51,782 nucleotides of DNA from an uncultured beta proteobacterium (lineage in GTDB: Bacteria > Pseudomonadota > Gammaproteobacteria > Burkholderiales > Casimicrobiaceae). Location of the stretch: positions 1 through 51,782 of the forward strand of contig CAIWHR010000377.1 in the NCBI GenBank assembly GCA_903912485.1, read 5' to 3'. The notes beneath the pieces were generated by a model. That model did not search any database. It worked only from the letters and a program-made list of their open reading frames with translations, and was not told the DNA's origin. Shown here one piece after another: positions 43,180-51,782 of the stretch. The first letter of the stretch is position 1. Each line of letters begins with the position of its first letter. The position numbers were made by a program, and so were the translations under genes.

Positions 43180-43854
43180 CTAACCCAGCACCGCGGCGGC
43201 AACGCTCGTATAGAACGGTATGCCGAGCAGGATGTTGAGCGGGAACGTGACGCCGAGCGACATGCCGAAGTAGAGCGACGGACTCGCCTCGGGAATCGCG
43301 TAGCGCAGCACCGCCGGCACCGCGATGTACGAGGCGCTCGCGGCCAGCACCATCAGGAGCGCGCCGTTGCCGGGCGACAGGCCGGCCAGCACCGCCAGCG
43401 CCAGCGCGAGCGACGCGTGGACAAGCGGCCCGAGCACCGCGTAGGCGAGGAGCGCCGGCGGTTTGCCGCGCAGCTTGCCGAAGTTGCGCGCAGCGGTGAG
43501 GCCCATGTCGAGCAGGAAAAAGGCGAGCATGCCTTTGAAGAGATCGCCGGTGAAAGGCTGCATCACCGTCCTGCCCGCCTCGCCGGTCAAGACGCCGATC
43601 GCCATCGAGCCCAGCAGCAGGAGCTGCGCGCCGTCGGTGAAGGACTCGTGCAGGATCTTGCGGACCGACATGCCCGCGCCCGGCGGCAGACCCGGCACCG
43701 CGACGGCGGCGCCGCCTTTCAGCCCGAGCGCCATCAGCAGGTAGAGCGAGAGGAAGCGGGAGACCTGCGGCGGGATCTCCAGGTTGGAACGTGCGAGCCC
43801 CGCCGCGGCGCCGAACACGAAGAAGAGGATGGCCGGATCGAGAAGGCTTTGCAT
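43180..43854 (-). CDS. SbtA-like sodium-dependent bicarbonate permease, shortened
   Basis: The ATG at 43854 gives 224 residues. The N-terminus (LDPAILFFVFGAAAGLARSN to LEIPPQVSRFLSLYLLMALG followed by LKGG) matches the first helices of SbtA-type permeases. The rest (KILHESFTDGAQLLLLGSMA onward, ASASYIAVPAVLRYAIPEAS, LGIPFYTSVAAAVLG) matches the second inverted repeat. From memory of the family (about 320-370 residues), the helices between LKGG and the KILHES segment, including part of the substrate site, are missing in frame. The protein may be inactive, reduced, or a divergent subfamily. It faces a divergent LysR regulator. Confidence 0.78.
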   Translation of the reverse strand: MQSLLDPAILFFVFGAAAGLARSNLEIPPQVSRFLSLYLLMALGLKGGAAVAVPGLPPGAGMSVRKILHESFTDGAQLLLLGSMAIGVLTGEAGRTVMQPFTGDLFKGMLAFFLLDMGLTAARNFGKLRGKPPALLAYAVLGPLVHASLALALAVLAGLSPGNGALLMVLAASASYIAVPAVLRYAIPEASPSLYFGMSLGVTFPLNILLGIPFYTSVAAAVLG

Positions 43855-43945
43855 CGGACGCTCCCGTATGGAATGCGGGAATGTTATGGGGTGATGAACA
43901 TAGAGTAAAATCAATAATTCGTTTGTTGTACATCGAACTTTCTCT
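43855..43945. promoter_or_regulatory. Divergent control region between SbtA-like and LysR genes
   Basis: This 91-bp AT-rich gap (TAGAGTAAAATCAATAATTC) between divergent starts is where a LysR regulator normally binds. TTGTTGTACATCGAAC near the LysR start could be part of a T-N11-A type box. Binding is inferred from position. Confidence 0.5.
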
Positions 43946-44845
43946 ATGCACACCACGCTGCGCCAGATGCGGCTCTTCGCCGCGCTCGCGGAACACGGCA
44001 GCATCACGGCGGCCGCGAAGGCATGCCACGTGACGCAGCCGACGGTGTCGATGCAGTTGAAGGACCTGACCGTTGCGGTGGGGCTTCCGCTCTACGAGCG
44101 GGTCGACCACCGCATCCACCTCACGCAGGCGGGGGAGGATCTCCTGCAGACGGCGCGGGCGATGAGCGACGAGTGGGCGGCGTTCGTCCAGCGCATCGAC
44201 GCACTGAAGGGGCTCACGCGCGGCCGCCTTCGCGTCGCGCTCGTCAGCACGGCCAAGTACTTCGTGCCGCGCATCCTGGGTCGATTCTGCGCACGGCATC
44301 CTGACCTCGACATCGCGCTGGAGATCCTCAATCGCGACGGCGTCATCGCCCGCCTGCGGGAAAACCGCGACGACCTCTACATCATGTCGACGCCGCCCGC
44401 CGACATCGCACTCGAGCGCCATCCGTTCCTGCCGAATCCGCTGGTCGTCATCGCTGCCAGCTCGCACCCGCTCGCAGGCAGGAAGCGGCTGCCGCTGGTT
44501 CGGCTCGCCAGTGAGCGGTTCATCCTGCGCGAGCCGGGCTCGGGCACCCGCCTCGCCTGCGACGCGCACTTCGCACGGGCCGGCTTCGTGCCCGACCTGC
44601 GTCTCGAGATCGGCAGCAACGAGGCAATCAAGGAGGCGGTCGCGGCCGGCATGGGCATCGCGGTTGTGTCGCGCCACGCGTTGGGGGGCAGGTCGGCCGG
44701 GCCGGGCCTCGCGATCCTCGGCGTCGCGGGTTTTCCGCTGCACTCGAACTGGTGGATTCTCTACCCGCGCGGCAAGAGCCTGTCGCCCGTCGCGACGAGG
44801 TTCCTCGACGAGCTCACCCGTTCGCGGCTGGCTGCGCGGGGATGA
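43946..44845 (+). CDS. LysR-family transcriptional regulator (CbbR/CmpR-like)
   Basis: This 299-residue regulator has the N-terminal winged helix (LRQMRLFAALAEHGSITAAA, VTQPTVSMQLKDLT). The effector-binding domain runs from about residue 90 (GRLRVALVSTAKYFVPRILG, EPGSGTRLACDAHFARAGF, SNEAIKEAVAAGMGIAVVS). The pattern is closest to CbbR/CmpR regulators of carbon fixation and bicarbonate uptake. That fits its divergent position beside an SbtA-like permease. It probably controls that gene and itself. Confidence 0.92.
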   Translation: MHTTLRQMRLFAALAEHGSITAAAKACHVTQPTVSMQLKDLTVAVGLPLYERVDHRIHLTQAGEDLLQTARAMSDEWAAFVQRIDALKGLTRGRLRVALVSTAKYFVPRILGRFCARHPDLDIALEILNRDGVIARLRENRDDLYIMSTPPADIALERHPFLPNPLVVIAASSHPLAGRKRLPLVRLASERFILREPGSGTRLACDAHFARAGFVPDLRLEIGSNEAIKEAVAAGMGIAVVSRHALGGRSAGPGLAILGVAGFPLHSNWWILYPRGKSLSPVATRFLDELTRSRLAARG

Positions 44846-44929
44846 CGACGCTGCGGTTGGCGACCGCGGCGTACCCGCCGATCGAATGGCTGTCGGGTCG
44901 GCGTCTCGGCAAGCCGCTGACAGCGCTGC

Positions 44930-47059
44930 TCAGGCCGACAGCGTGAACGTGATGCCGGCGCCGGGTGCGCCGAACGCGAGGACATAGGCGCCGGCCGGCG
45001 CGGACACGGCGCCGGCGCCGCCGTCGTACAGGGGCTCCGGGGTGAGATCGGGACGGTAGAGCTTCCAGGCGCTGGCTCCGGCAACGGCAAGCACCCCCGG
45101 CCGCGCCAGGCGGCGCCATTCCGCGTATCCGTCGGCGCCTATCGTCACCGTCGATCCCAGCGCCGGAACCGTCTCGAGCGGCCGGAACCACGCGCTGCCC
45201 GACCTCAGCCAATCCTCGCCGAAGCGCAATTCGGCGACCAGATCGGTCAGATCGCGCCCGGCGTCGGACGGAATCTTCAGGCACATGCTGGCGATGTCGT
45301 CGCTCGCCGATGCGTCCAGCGCCTGGTCCATCACGTTGTTGCTGATCGCGCTCAGGAACAGATAGCCCGGCAACTCGGGCAACGCGGCGAGGCTCAGTAC
45401 CGGACCACCGATCGCCAGCAGGTACGAATCCGGAAACGCGTTGACCGTCAGCCACCGCCGACCGAGGCGAGTCGTCCACGCCGGCGACAGCGCGGCGCGT
45501 GGCGGCAGGCTCTGCCCTGCGTACTCCGGGTAAAGCATGAGCCCCATGCCGTGACGACGGTATCGGATGAGACTGCGCCTGCCATCCAGCAGCGCGACGC
45601 GAAAGGCGCTGTCGGGCGATGCGTCGCTCGCGAAGCTCCCGTCGGCTCGCAGCCTGAGGCCCGCCAGCGGTGGCTGCTGCCACTGCTCGCCCGCGTATTT
45701 CTCCACCGAAAGGCTGCCATCCGGCTCCGCGCGTACGCGTTGAAGACCGACCCGGGCCGCGTAGAATCCCTCCGCACCGGCAAGCTGTCCGCCGCTGACG
45801 GCGGCCATCGGCGCCGTCACCGGCGCCTGCGGGGCAGGGATGGCGGCGATGCGCCCGCTCTCCCGCAGGGCATGCAGCAGAATGCGCTCGGCAAGTGCAC
45901 GCGACCCGTACGATCCCGAGGTGCCGGTGATCGTTACCGCGAGCCCTTCGTCCGGCGCCACGAAGAAGTCGGTGCTGTAGGTGAGGGTTCCACCGTTCTT
46001 CTGCCACGCCCTGACTCCCGCCAGCGCCAGCGCGTCCTCGCGCACGCTGTCCCAGCCAAGCCCGAAGTCGTCGCACCGATCGACCGGAAGCAGCGACTGG
46101 CCGGCCGATTGCCCGCGACCCATCTCGGCGACCGACTCGGCCGCGAGCACGCGTCTGCCGTCGAGCAGCCCGCGATTGAGCAGCATCCGGGCCAGCCGCC
46201 CCATCTCGGAGGGAGTCGTGAAGAGACCCCCGGACGCGTAGGTGTCGTTGTACTCCTGCGGTTGCTTCACGTCCCCCGCGTAGCCCGGGGCGTAGCTTCC
46301 GTCAGCGAAGGCGCCAAGCGCAAAGCGGCTGAGCCTCATGCCCAGCGGGGCAAGGATCTCCGCAGCGACGAACTCCGTATAGGCAAGCCCCGTGACTTCA
46401 CGAACCAGCGGCTCGACCATCGTGAAGCCGTCGTTGCAGTACGTGGCCATCTCCCCGGGGGCATGCTTGAGCCGGGAAACGGCAAGCGTCGCCAGCGTCT
46501 GCTGCGCGACCAATCCCGGGTGGGGACCGCTCAGAAAGACCACCCGCCAATCGGTTCCCGGAAAGCCGGAGGCATGGCTGAGCAGCATGCGCACCGTGAT
46601 CCGCGTGTACTCCGGCGAGGCCATCCGGAAGGCGGGAACATAACGGACCAGAGGTTCGTCGAGTCCGACCCGGCCACGATCGACGAGGATCATCACGGCC
46701 ACCGCAGCAATGACCTTGCTGCACGATCCGATGCAGAAGAGGGTGTCGTTCGTCGCCGGAATGCCGGATGCCTTGTCGATCAAGCCGAACGCCTCGCTCC
46801 AAAGCGTTCGCTCGCGATCGACCAGCGCGACCGAGACCGATGGCGTCTGCGTGTCGGCCATCGCCTTCAGGATCGCCGCGCGGGCGTCGGCGATGGTCTC
46901 GCCGTACGTCAGCGCTACCGGCGCGTCGGCGCCACCACCAAGGCAACCGGCCAGGCCAGTGTGCGCCAGCGCGGCGAGCCCGCCGAGCTTGAGGAGGTCG
47001 CGACGTACCGGGTTCGGAAAACCCTGGCGCATGCTCGCCGGGCGCGTGATTCGATGCAT
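44930..47059 (-). CDS. Tat-exported serine hydrolase (beta-lactamase/class C-like) lipoprotein
   Basis: From the ATG at 47059 the protein has 709 residues and begins with a twin-Arg signal and lipobox (RRDLLKLGGLAALAHTGLAGC). The serine-beta-lactamase-like fold shows SxxK in CIGSCSKVIAAVAVMILV, YxN in TYCNDGFTMVEPL and a late GG segment in KNGGTLTYSTDF. The last 300 residues form an extra beta-rich region (GFYAARVGLQRVRAEPDGSL onward) as in long esterase or D-aminopeptidase members. The likely substrate is a peptide or ester in the periplasm; antibiotic hydrolysis is not implied. The track's longer start precedes the signal peptide. Confidence 0.88.
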   Translation of the reverse strand: MHRITRPASMRQGFPNPVRRDLLKLGGLAALAHTGLAGCLGGGADAPVALTYGETIADARAAILKAMADTQTPSVSVALVDRERTLWSEAFGLIDKASGIPATNDTLFCIGSCSKVIAAVAVMILVDRGRVGLDEPLVRYVPAFRMASPEYTRITVRMLLSHASGFPGTDWRVVFLSGPHPGLVAQQTLATLAVSRLKHAPGEMATYCNDGFTMVEPLVREVTGLAYTEFVAAEILAPLGMRLSRFALGAFADGSYAPGYAGDVKQPQEYNDTYASGGLFTTPSEMGRLARMLLNRGLLDGRRVLAAESVAEMGRGQSAGQSLLPVDRCDDFGLGWDSVREDALALAGVRAWQKNGGTLTYSTDFFVAPDEGLAVTITGTSGSYGSRALAERILLHALRESGRIAAIPAPQAPVTAPMAAVSGGQLAGAEGFYAARVGLQRVRAEPDGSLSVEKYAGEQWQQPPLAGLRLRADGSFASDASPDSAFRVALLDGRRSLIRYRRHGMGLMLYPEYAGQSLPPRAALSPAWTTRLGRRWLTVNAFPDSYLLAIGGPVLSLAALPELPGYLFLSAISNNVMDQALDASASDDIASMCLKIPSDAGRDLTDLVAELRFGEDWLRSGSAWFRPLETVPALGSTVTIGADGYAEWRRLARPGVLAVAGASAWKLYRPDLTPEPLYDGGAGAVSAPAGAYVLAFGAPGAGITFTLSA

Positions 47060-47469
47060 GGGGGCGTGCCCTCCTCGATCAACAACGCACCGGCAGATGG
47101 TCGTCGGCAGAAGGATTCCGCGCTCGCGACCATCGTCTCCATCTTCATTGTAGGACTCGCCCCCGAGCGGGCCTTGCGTGAGGTCAAGCTCCTCCGCCCG
47201 GCGGAGCGTTTCCGAACGTCCGGATTGCGCAGTTCGGCGCGATGCTTCGCGCAACTCCCGGCGTCTGCCCCCACGTCAGCGGACGCCTGCACATCGGCGC
47301 CGGCCTCGGCGAAGTGCCACAGTTCCCGAGCCTGACGATGTTCGAACGAAGGCCCCGGGGTCGGCTGCCTGGCGCCGCCCGCGACGACGACGACCAGGCG
47401 GATTTCGGCATCCCGTTGATCTTGTCCGGATCGACGATCGCAAGTCACGCCGCGGAAGCAAGGCCATAG
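47060..47469. other. Intergenic stretch without a supported gene
   Basis: About 410 bp lie between the hydrolase start (minus strand) and the headless receiver fragment. Several long frames cross it on both strands, but none has a start, ribosome site or recognisable domain. It probably holds the hydrolase promoter and eroded sequence. Confidence 0.5.
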
Positions 47470-48036
47470 ATGCCGGTCATGGACGGGGTGACGGCGACAC
47501 GCGAGATACGCAAGCTGCCCAAGTGGTCGACGCTGCCCATCGTGGCCATGACCGCCAACGCCATGGCCGGCGACCGGGACCGCTGCATCGAGGCGGGCAT
47601 GAACGATCACCTCACCAAGCCGATCGATCCGGATCGACTGTGGAGCGCGCTGCGGCGATGGATCAAGCCGCCGCCGGATTCACGCGCGCCCTTGCCCGGC
47701 AGCGTGGGGCCTGCCGGCTCGGCGCCGGCGTTCGCAGCCATCGAGCCGATCGCAGGGCTCGACGCGACGGCCGGCTTGCGCCATTCGGCGGGCCGCGAAG
47801 CGCTTTACCTGTCGTTGCTGCGCAAGTTCAGCGCCGGGCAGCGGGACTTTCCGGCGCGATTGGCCAACGCGCTCGCAGCGGACGACTGGCAGACGGCCGA
47901 GCGTCTGGCGGCACTGATCGCCGCCATCGGCGACCGCTTGCCGCTGGAGGGATCGGCGGCCATTCACGGCTTCGATTTTTCGCTTGCCCTGGATCGGTTG
48001 CGGGAGGCCGTGGCAGGACATGGCATCGAACTGTAG
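47470..48036 (+). pseudogene. C-terminal remnant of a hybrid histidine kinase (partial REC plus degenerate HPt)
   Basis: The frame begins at MPVMDGVTATREIRKL, which in intact proteins directly follows the phosphoacceptor Asp. The first half of the receiver is gone; VAMTANAMAGDRD and LTKPIDPDRL remain. An HPt-like helical region follows (YLSLLRKFSAGQRDFPARLA, DDWQTAERLAALIAAIG). The usual phospho-His segment (AHTLKGxAG) is absent, as if deleted after AERLA. No start-associated ribosome site is visible. It can neither accept phosphate at Asp nor relay it through His, so it is best treated as a decaying fragment. Confidence 0.72.
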
Positions 48037-48159
48037 GCCGCAGCCGCGATCGCTGTCGCTGTCGGCCGCGGTGTCGAAGCCGACGGCGTCAGATGCCGCA
48101 GAACGAATGCAAATCGGAGTCAGGGAAGGGCGCGCCGGGCTGTGGTACGCTTGCGCGCC

Positions 48160-48768
48160 ATGAACAAGCCCAAGCTGATCTACTTCGACGCTCCCGTGAG
48201 TCGCGGCGAGGAGTGTCGCCTCGCTTTGCACCTCGCGGGCATCGACTTCGAGGACGCGCGCATCAAGCCTGCCGACTGGCCGGCGATGAAGGAGCAGATG
48301 CCCTACGGCGGCCTGCCGGTGCTCGAATTGCCGGAATGCACGCCGCTCGCGCACTCCAACGCCATCCTCGTGCTGATCGGACGCCGCTACGGCCTCCACC
48401 CGGCCGACGACGTCGAGGCGGCGCGTCACGAGGGGATGATGCAGCACGTGGAGGACCTCCGCGCCGTCGTCGGGCCGACGATCCGCATGGGTGACGCCGA
48501 GAAGAAGGCCGCGCGCGAGGCGCTCGTGGCCGGCTTCCTGCCGGCGTGGGCAAGGTCGGCGGAGAAGAACATCCTCGGGGAGCCGTTCTTTGGCGGCGCC
48601 AGGCTGCACGTTGTGGACCTCAAGCTGCACATGGTCGTGCGCTGGCTCGTCGGCGGCAAGGTCGACCACATTCCCGCGACCATCTTCGCCGGCTACCCCA
48701 GGCTCATGGGCGTCCACGACGCCGTGCGCGACCATGCCGGCGTGAAGTCCTGGTACTCGAAGTCCTGA
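48160..48768 (+). CDS. Glutathione S-transferase family protein
   Basis: The ATG at 48160 (MNKPKLIYFDAP) gives 202 residues. The thioredoxin-like N-terminal domain includes the substrate-facing YFDAPVSRGEECRLALHLAG and the cis-Pro/SNAIL-like elements GGLPVLELPE and AHSNAILVLIG. The all-helical C-terminal domain runs from about 85. The pattern is nearest to sigma/mu-type GSTs. It would conjugate or bind glutathione adducts in the cytoplasm. It is monocistronic. Confidence 0.88.
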   Translation: MNKPKLIYFDAPVSRGEECRLALHLAGIDFEDARIKPADWPAMKEQMPYGGLPVLELPECTPLAHSNAILVLIGRRYGLHPADDVEAARHEGMMQHVEDLRAVVGPTIRMGDAEKKAAREALVAGFLPAWARSAEKNILGEPFFGGARLHVVDLKLHMVVRWLVGGKVDHIPATIFAGYPRLMGVHDAVRDHAGVKSWYSKS

Positions 48769-48796
48769 GTCCCGATCCCGTCGGACGGGACGGCCT

Positions 48797-49006
48797 TCAG
48801 GCAAGAGCAAACAGCCGCACTCGCCCGTTGGAGACGGTCACTTCGTAGGAGCCCACGACGGCGCCGTCCTGATCTTCATCCCAGACCTTGTCGGGCAGGA
48901 GCGGGAGATACCTTCGGACGAATGCCTCGGCCTCGCTGAGCGATGCGAACGTCTTTCGGACATCGTCGTACTGCAGGACCATCAACAGCACAACGGGTGC
49001 TGGCAT
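48797..49006 (-). CDS. Small hypothetical protein
   Basis: The ATG at 49006 is preceded by GGAGGTC at ideal spacing, so this 69-residue start is preferred over the track's 49087. The protein reads VVLLMVLQYDDVRKTFASLS, then EAFVRRYLPLLPDKVWDED and a strand GSYEVTVSNGRVRLFALA. It is a compact alpha/beta unit with no membrane segment. I do not recognise a family. It is convergent with the GST gene. Confidence 0.65.
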   Translation of the reverse strand: MPAPVVLLMVLQYDDVRKTFASLSEAEAFVRRYLPLLPDKVWDEDQDGAVVGSYEVTVSNGRVRLFALA

Positions 49007-49291
49007 CTGACCTCCCTGGCGCCAGGATGGCGGCCGTCGTGACGCGGCGAAGCGCTGTCGCATCGGCTTCGTCGGGTACGGCTTCATCCTAGCGCGGGGG
49101 CGTGCCCGCCCATCCCCGGAACAGCGATGACGAGCCCCGCCAATTGGGCCGCCACGGCCGCGTGGAGCGCCTGCCCGAGGCGGCGCAGGCAGCGGATGAC
49201 GAAGCGCCCTGCAGCGCCGAAAGCGCGGCCCCGGGCGGGCGCTTCGTGGCGGCAGCCGTCATAATGGCGGCTCCACAACCTGCCGACACCC

Positions 49292-50917
49292 ATGTATCAA
49301 AGCTACTTTGGGCTGGCCGAGGCGCCGTTCTCGATTGCGCCCGACCCGCGCTACCTCTTCCTGAGCCAGCGCCACCAGGAGGCGCTTGCGCACCTGCTCT
49401 ACGGAGTGAGCGGCGAAGGCGGGTTCGTCCTGCTCACCGGCGACGTCGGGGCGGGCAAGACGACCATCTGCCGCTGCCTGCTCGACCAGATTCCGGAATC
49501 CTGCGATGTCGCCTACATCTTCAACCCCAAGTTGACGGTGGACGAGTTGCTCTCGACCATCTGCGTCGAGTTCGGCATCGCCTGTCCGCCCGGCAATGCG
49601 AGCATCAAGGTGTTCGTCGACTGCCTCAACGAGCACCTGCTCGCGGCCAATGCGCGGGGCAGGCAGGCGGTGCTGATCATCGACGAGGCGCAGAACCTCT
49701 CGGCCGACGTGCTTGAGCAGATGCGGCTGCTCACCAATCTCGAGACCAATCAGCGCAAGCTGCTGCAGATCATCCTGCTCGGCCAGCCGGAGCTCGCCAC
49801 GATGCTGGCACGCCCGGAACTGCGGCAGCTGGCGCAGCGCATCGTCGCGCGCTATCACCTGGGCCCGCTGACCAAGACGGAGGTGGCCGCCTACGTGCGC
49901 CACCGCCTCGAAGTCGCCGGCACCACGCGCCAGCTCGTCCCTGCATCGCTGATGGGGCGCCTGTACCGGTTGAGCGGAGGCGTCCCACGCGTCATCAACG
50001 TCATATGCGATCGTGCGCTGCTGGGCGCGTTCGTGCAGGGCAAGGAGCGGATCGACGCGACCACGCTCGCGAAAGCAGCCCGTGAAGTGCTCCACCAGCC
50101 GGGAGTCCGGCGCGGCCGCAGGCAGCGCGCGCTTGCCGTCGGGCTGATCCTGGTCGCCGGCGCCGGGCTCGTGCTGCTGCTGAGTCGGCTCGGGCAGCGT
50201 GACAGCATCCCGCCCGCGCCGCCGACCGTCGCAGGACCCGCCGTCGATGCCGCGCAGTCCGAGCGGCCCGGCGCGAGCGCCGGCGCCGCCGTGGCAGCCG
50301 ACCCGGACTGGCCGGGCGAAGCACAGCGGTCGCGCAGCCAGGAGCTCGCCTACGCCGCCCTGTTTCGCGCGTGGGGCCTGGATTATCCGGGAGGCGACGC
50401 CTGCCGCGAAGCGGTGCGCCTGGGGCTGCGCTGTCGGGTCGCGCGGGGCGGGCTCGACGAGCTGCGCCGCCTGAACCGGCCCGCCGTGCTCGTGATGCGA
50501 AACCGCCGGGGGCAGGAGTTCCACGCGGCGCTCACCGGCCTCGACGACAACGGCGCCACTCTGGCGATGGGCCCGGAAGCGAGGAAGCTGTCGCTCGACG
50601 CTCTCGCTGATCGATGGTCGGGACACTACACGCTGCTGTGGCGCATGCCGCCGGACGCCAGCGAGACCATTCGACAGGGAGAGCGCGGGCCGGCCGTGGC
50701 ATGGCTTGGCCGGCAGCTCGCGCAGGCGCAGGGCCGGACGGTGGACGCAGGCACGGACCCGGTCTTCGACGAGGCCCTGGTGCGCCAGGTGAAGCAGTTC
50801 CAGCTCGCCGAGGGATTGATCCCCGATGGCGCCGTGGGACCGCAGACGCTCGTGCGCCTGAGCGGAATCGCGGACAAGACAGCGCCCAGACTCGTGCCGC
50901 AGGCCGGGGAACCCTGA
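49292..50917 (+). CDS. gspA: ExeA/GspA-type ATPase with peptidoglycan-binding domain
   Basis: Residues 1-270 of this 541-residue protein are an AAA ATPase beginning MYQSYFGLAEAPFSIAPDPR. Walker A is LLTGDVGAGKTTICR, Walker B is AVLIIDEAQNLS, and the sensor region is LQIILLGQPEL. A membrane helix follows (RALAVGLILVAGAGLVLLLS). The periplasmic part holds a C39-peptidase-like segment (about 350-430) and a C-terminal peptidoglycan-binding domain (DEALVRQVKQFQLAEGLIPDG). GspA proteins with GspB insert the type II secretin through the cell wall. The gspB gene starts 2 bp after its stop. Confidence 0.93.
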   Translation: MYQSYFGLAEAPFSIAPDPRYLFLSQRHQEALAHLLYGVSGEGGFVLLTGDVGAGKTTICRCLLDQIPESCDVAYIFNPKLTVDELLSTICVEFGIACPPGNASIKVFVDCLNEHLLAANARGRQAVLIIDEAQNLSADVLEQMRLLTNLETNQRKLLQIILLGQPELATMLARPELRQLAQRIVARYHLGPLTKTEVAAYVRHRLEVAGTTRQLVPASLMGRLYRLSGGVPRVINVICDRALLGAFVQGKERIDATTLAKAAREVLHQPGVRRGRRQRALAVGLILVAGAGLVLLLSRLGQRDSIPPAPPTVAGPAVDAAQSERPGASAGAAVAADPDWPGEAQRSRSQELAYAALFRAWGLDYPGGDACREAVRLGLRCRVARGGLDELRRLNRPAVLVMRNRRGQEFHAALTGLDDNGATLAMGPEARKLSLDALADRWSGHYTLLWRMPPDASETIRQGERGPAVAWLGRQLAQAQGRTVDAGTDPVFDEALVRQVKQFQLAEGLIPDGAVGPQTLVRLSGIADKTAPRLVPQAGEP

Positions 50918-50919
50918 CC

Positions 50920-51648
50920 ATGTCCTACATCCTCGACGCTCTGAAGAAATCCGAACAGCAGCGCCAACGCAGCGCCGCGCCGTCGCTCCTGGCCGCGCAG
51001 GTGGCCGACGCGGCGCCGCGCCAGCCCGCGGTTCTGATCTACGGCCTGGCCGTGGCAGCGCTTCTGGTGGTGGGCATTGGCATCGGGATGCTTCGTCCCT
51101 GGAAGGCCGAAGCGCCCGCACCGCAGCCGGTCGCGGTGAAGCCGCCCGAAGCGGTCTTGCCGCCGACACCGCCGGCGCCGGCGCCGGCACCCGCACAGGT
51201 CGAGATAACGATCAAGGCGGAGCGGCCGACACCGGCGCCGGCGACGCCGCCGGCCCCGTCGCCGGCAGGCGAGGTCGCCAAGGCGCAGGTGCCGGCGCCC
51301 GCAGCACCCGCGCAAACTGTCGCGCCCAGATCGGCAGCCGCCCCGGAGAACAAGGCGTCGTCGCCCGCGCCGGAAAAGTCCGCCGGCGCCCGCGCTGCGA
51401 ACGCCGCGCCGGAGCGCGCGCTGACGACGTTCGCCGAACTCCCGCCGTCGATTCAGCAGGAGATCCCGAAGCTGTCGATCCTGTTCCACATCTATTCGGG
51501 CACTCCCAAGGACCGTCTCGTCGGCATCAACGACCGCATACTGCACGAAGGCGAGTCGGTGGAGCCCGGCCTGGTGCTCGAGCAGATCACCCCCGACGGA
51601 ATGATCCTGACCTACAAGGGCTACCGATTCCTGCGCGGCCCCCGCTAG
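50920..51648 (+). CDS. gspB: GspB-type general secretion pathway protein B
   Basis: The ATG at 50920 gives 242 residues starting MSYILDALKKSEQQRQR, the GspB/PilP-accessory hallmark. One membrane helix (VLIYGLAVAALLVVGIGIGM) and a long Pro/Ala-rich periplasmic linker follow. The C-terminal GspB domain (LSILFHIYSGTPKDRLVGIN, LEQITPDGMILTYKGYRF) is the part that contacts the secretin. It is cotranscribed with gspA. The remaining type II secretion genes are not in this window. Confidence 0.93.
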   Translation: MSYILDALKKSEQQRQRSAAPSLLAAQVADAAPRQPAVLIYGLAVAALLVVGIGIGMLRPWKAEAPAPQPVAVKPPEAVLPPTPPAPAPAPAQVEITIKAERPTPAPATPPAPSPAGEVAKAQVPAPAAPAQTVAPRSAAAPENKASSPAPEKSAGARAANAAPERALTTFAELPPSIQQEIPKLSILFHIYSGTPKDRLVGINDRILHEGESVEPGLVLEQITPDGMILTYKGYRFLRGPR

Positions 51649-51654
51649 GAGTCT

Positions 51655-51681
51655 GGGCGGCAGAATTTACGGAAGCCGCCC
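51655..51681 (+). terminator. Stem-loop after gspB
   Basis: GGGCGGC (51655-51661) and GCCGCCC (51675-51681) form a 7-bp stem with a 13-nt loop, 6 bp after the gspB stop. There is no U-tract, so termination is only suggested. The last 100 bases of the window hold no supported gene. Confidence 0.35.
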
Positions 51682-51782
51682 ATTGACGGTGACACCGCAT
51701 CCGGCGGCGCCTGAACGCTGCGCTGGGCCGCCGCGATGGTTGCCATCGGTCTGATCGGCGCGGGATGGACCGCCGACGGGTA

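Noticed and set aside
45551-47335. 594-codon plus-strand ORF
   Set aside because: It is a shadow of the Tat-exported serine hydrolase.
49259-51196. 645-codon minus-strand ORF
   Set aside because: It is antisense to gspA and gspB, which are clearly coding.

Overview
The window is GC-rich, densely coded chromosomal DNA, most likely from a betaproteobacterium. That placement is an inference from the gene content: DUF1178, IPTL-CTERM-type exported proteins, a substrate-binding protein/GAF-kinase/response-regulator/cyclase operon, and a gspAB pair. It holds ordinary chromosome at both ends and a mobile-DNA hotspot from about 2.9 to 21.9 kb.

Left chromosome (1-2950): an ECF sigma factor is translationally coupled to a membrane protein that is probably its anti-sigma partner and runs off the left edge. 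A lipoprotein, a DUF1178 protein and tRNA-Lys(UUU) follow. Hotspot (2904-21.9 kb): the last 47 bases of the tRNA recur exactly at 19475-19521, bounding a 16.6 kb island. Just inside each end lie paired GGGACAC motifs spaced 11 bp, which look like integrase arm sites. The island reads left to right. First comes a tyrosine integrase coupled to an unknown gene. Next is a tightly overlapped replication/maintenance operon: excisionase-like protein, small ORF, ParB-like protein, large primase-ATPase and three small genes. Last is an exported-protein cargo: two IPTL-CTERM-like proteins, an FN3 protein, a lipoprotein, a secreted protein and a periplasmic ClpP-like protease. The cargo region also holds an XRE regulator and a pseudogene broken by a 14-bp tandem duplication. 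Two short repeat families are scattered through it. Immediately beyond the right att repeat a second, different integrase starts. It has its own phased arm sites and carries a C-terminal HigA-type antitoxin domain. An ISL3 transposase scrap, a parDE pair with a palindromic operator and a 5'-truncated Calx-beta gene follow. This looks like a second, eroded element in the same tRNA site.

Right chromosome (22-51.8 kb): an unknown two-gene operon (membrane protein and helical-repeat protein) faces a SnoaL-like protein followed by a ynbA-C-D-B phospholipid operon. Next are an IPTL-CTERM protein with a strong terminator, a GNAT acetyltransferase and a decayed copy of a domain found in the island's FN3 protein. 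A sensory operon follows (substrate-binding protein, cache-HAMP-GAF kinase, two response regulators, one with a class III cyclase), then a cupin. On the minus strand lie an SbtA-like permease that seems to lack internal helices, an HlyD/FtsX/ATPase tripartite exporter and a transglutaminase, with a divergent LysR regulator. A Tat-exported serine hydrolase, a headless hybrid-kinase tail, a GST, a small protein and gspA-gspB complete the window.

The most noteworthy items are the tandem tRNA-Lys elements, the integrase-HigA fusion, and the mobile cassette of surface-sorted proteins. No CRISPR array or rRNA was seen.
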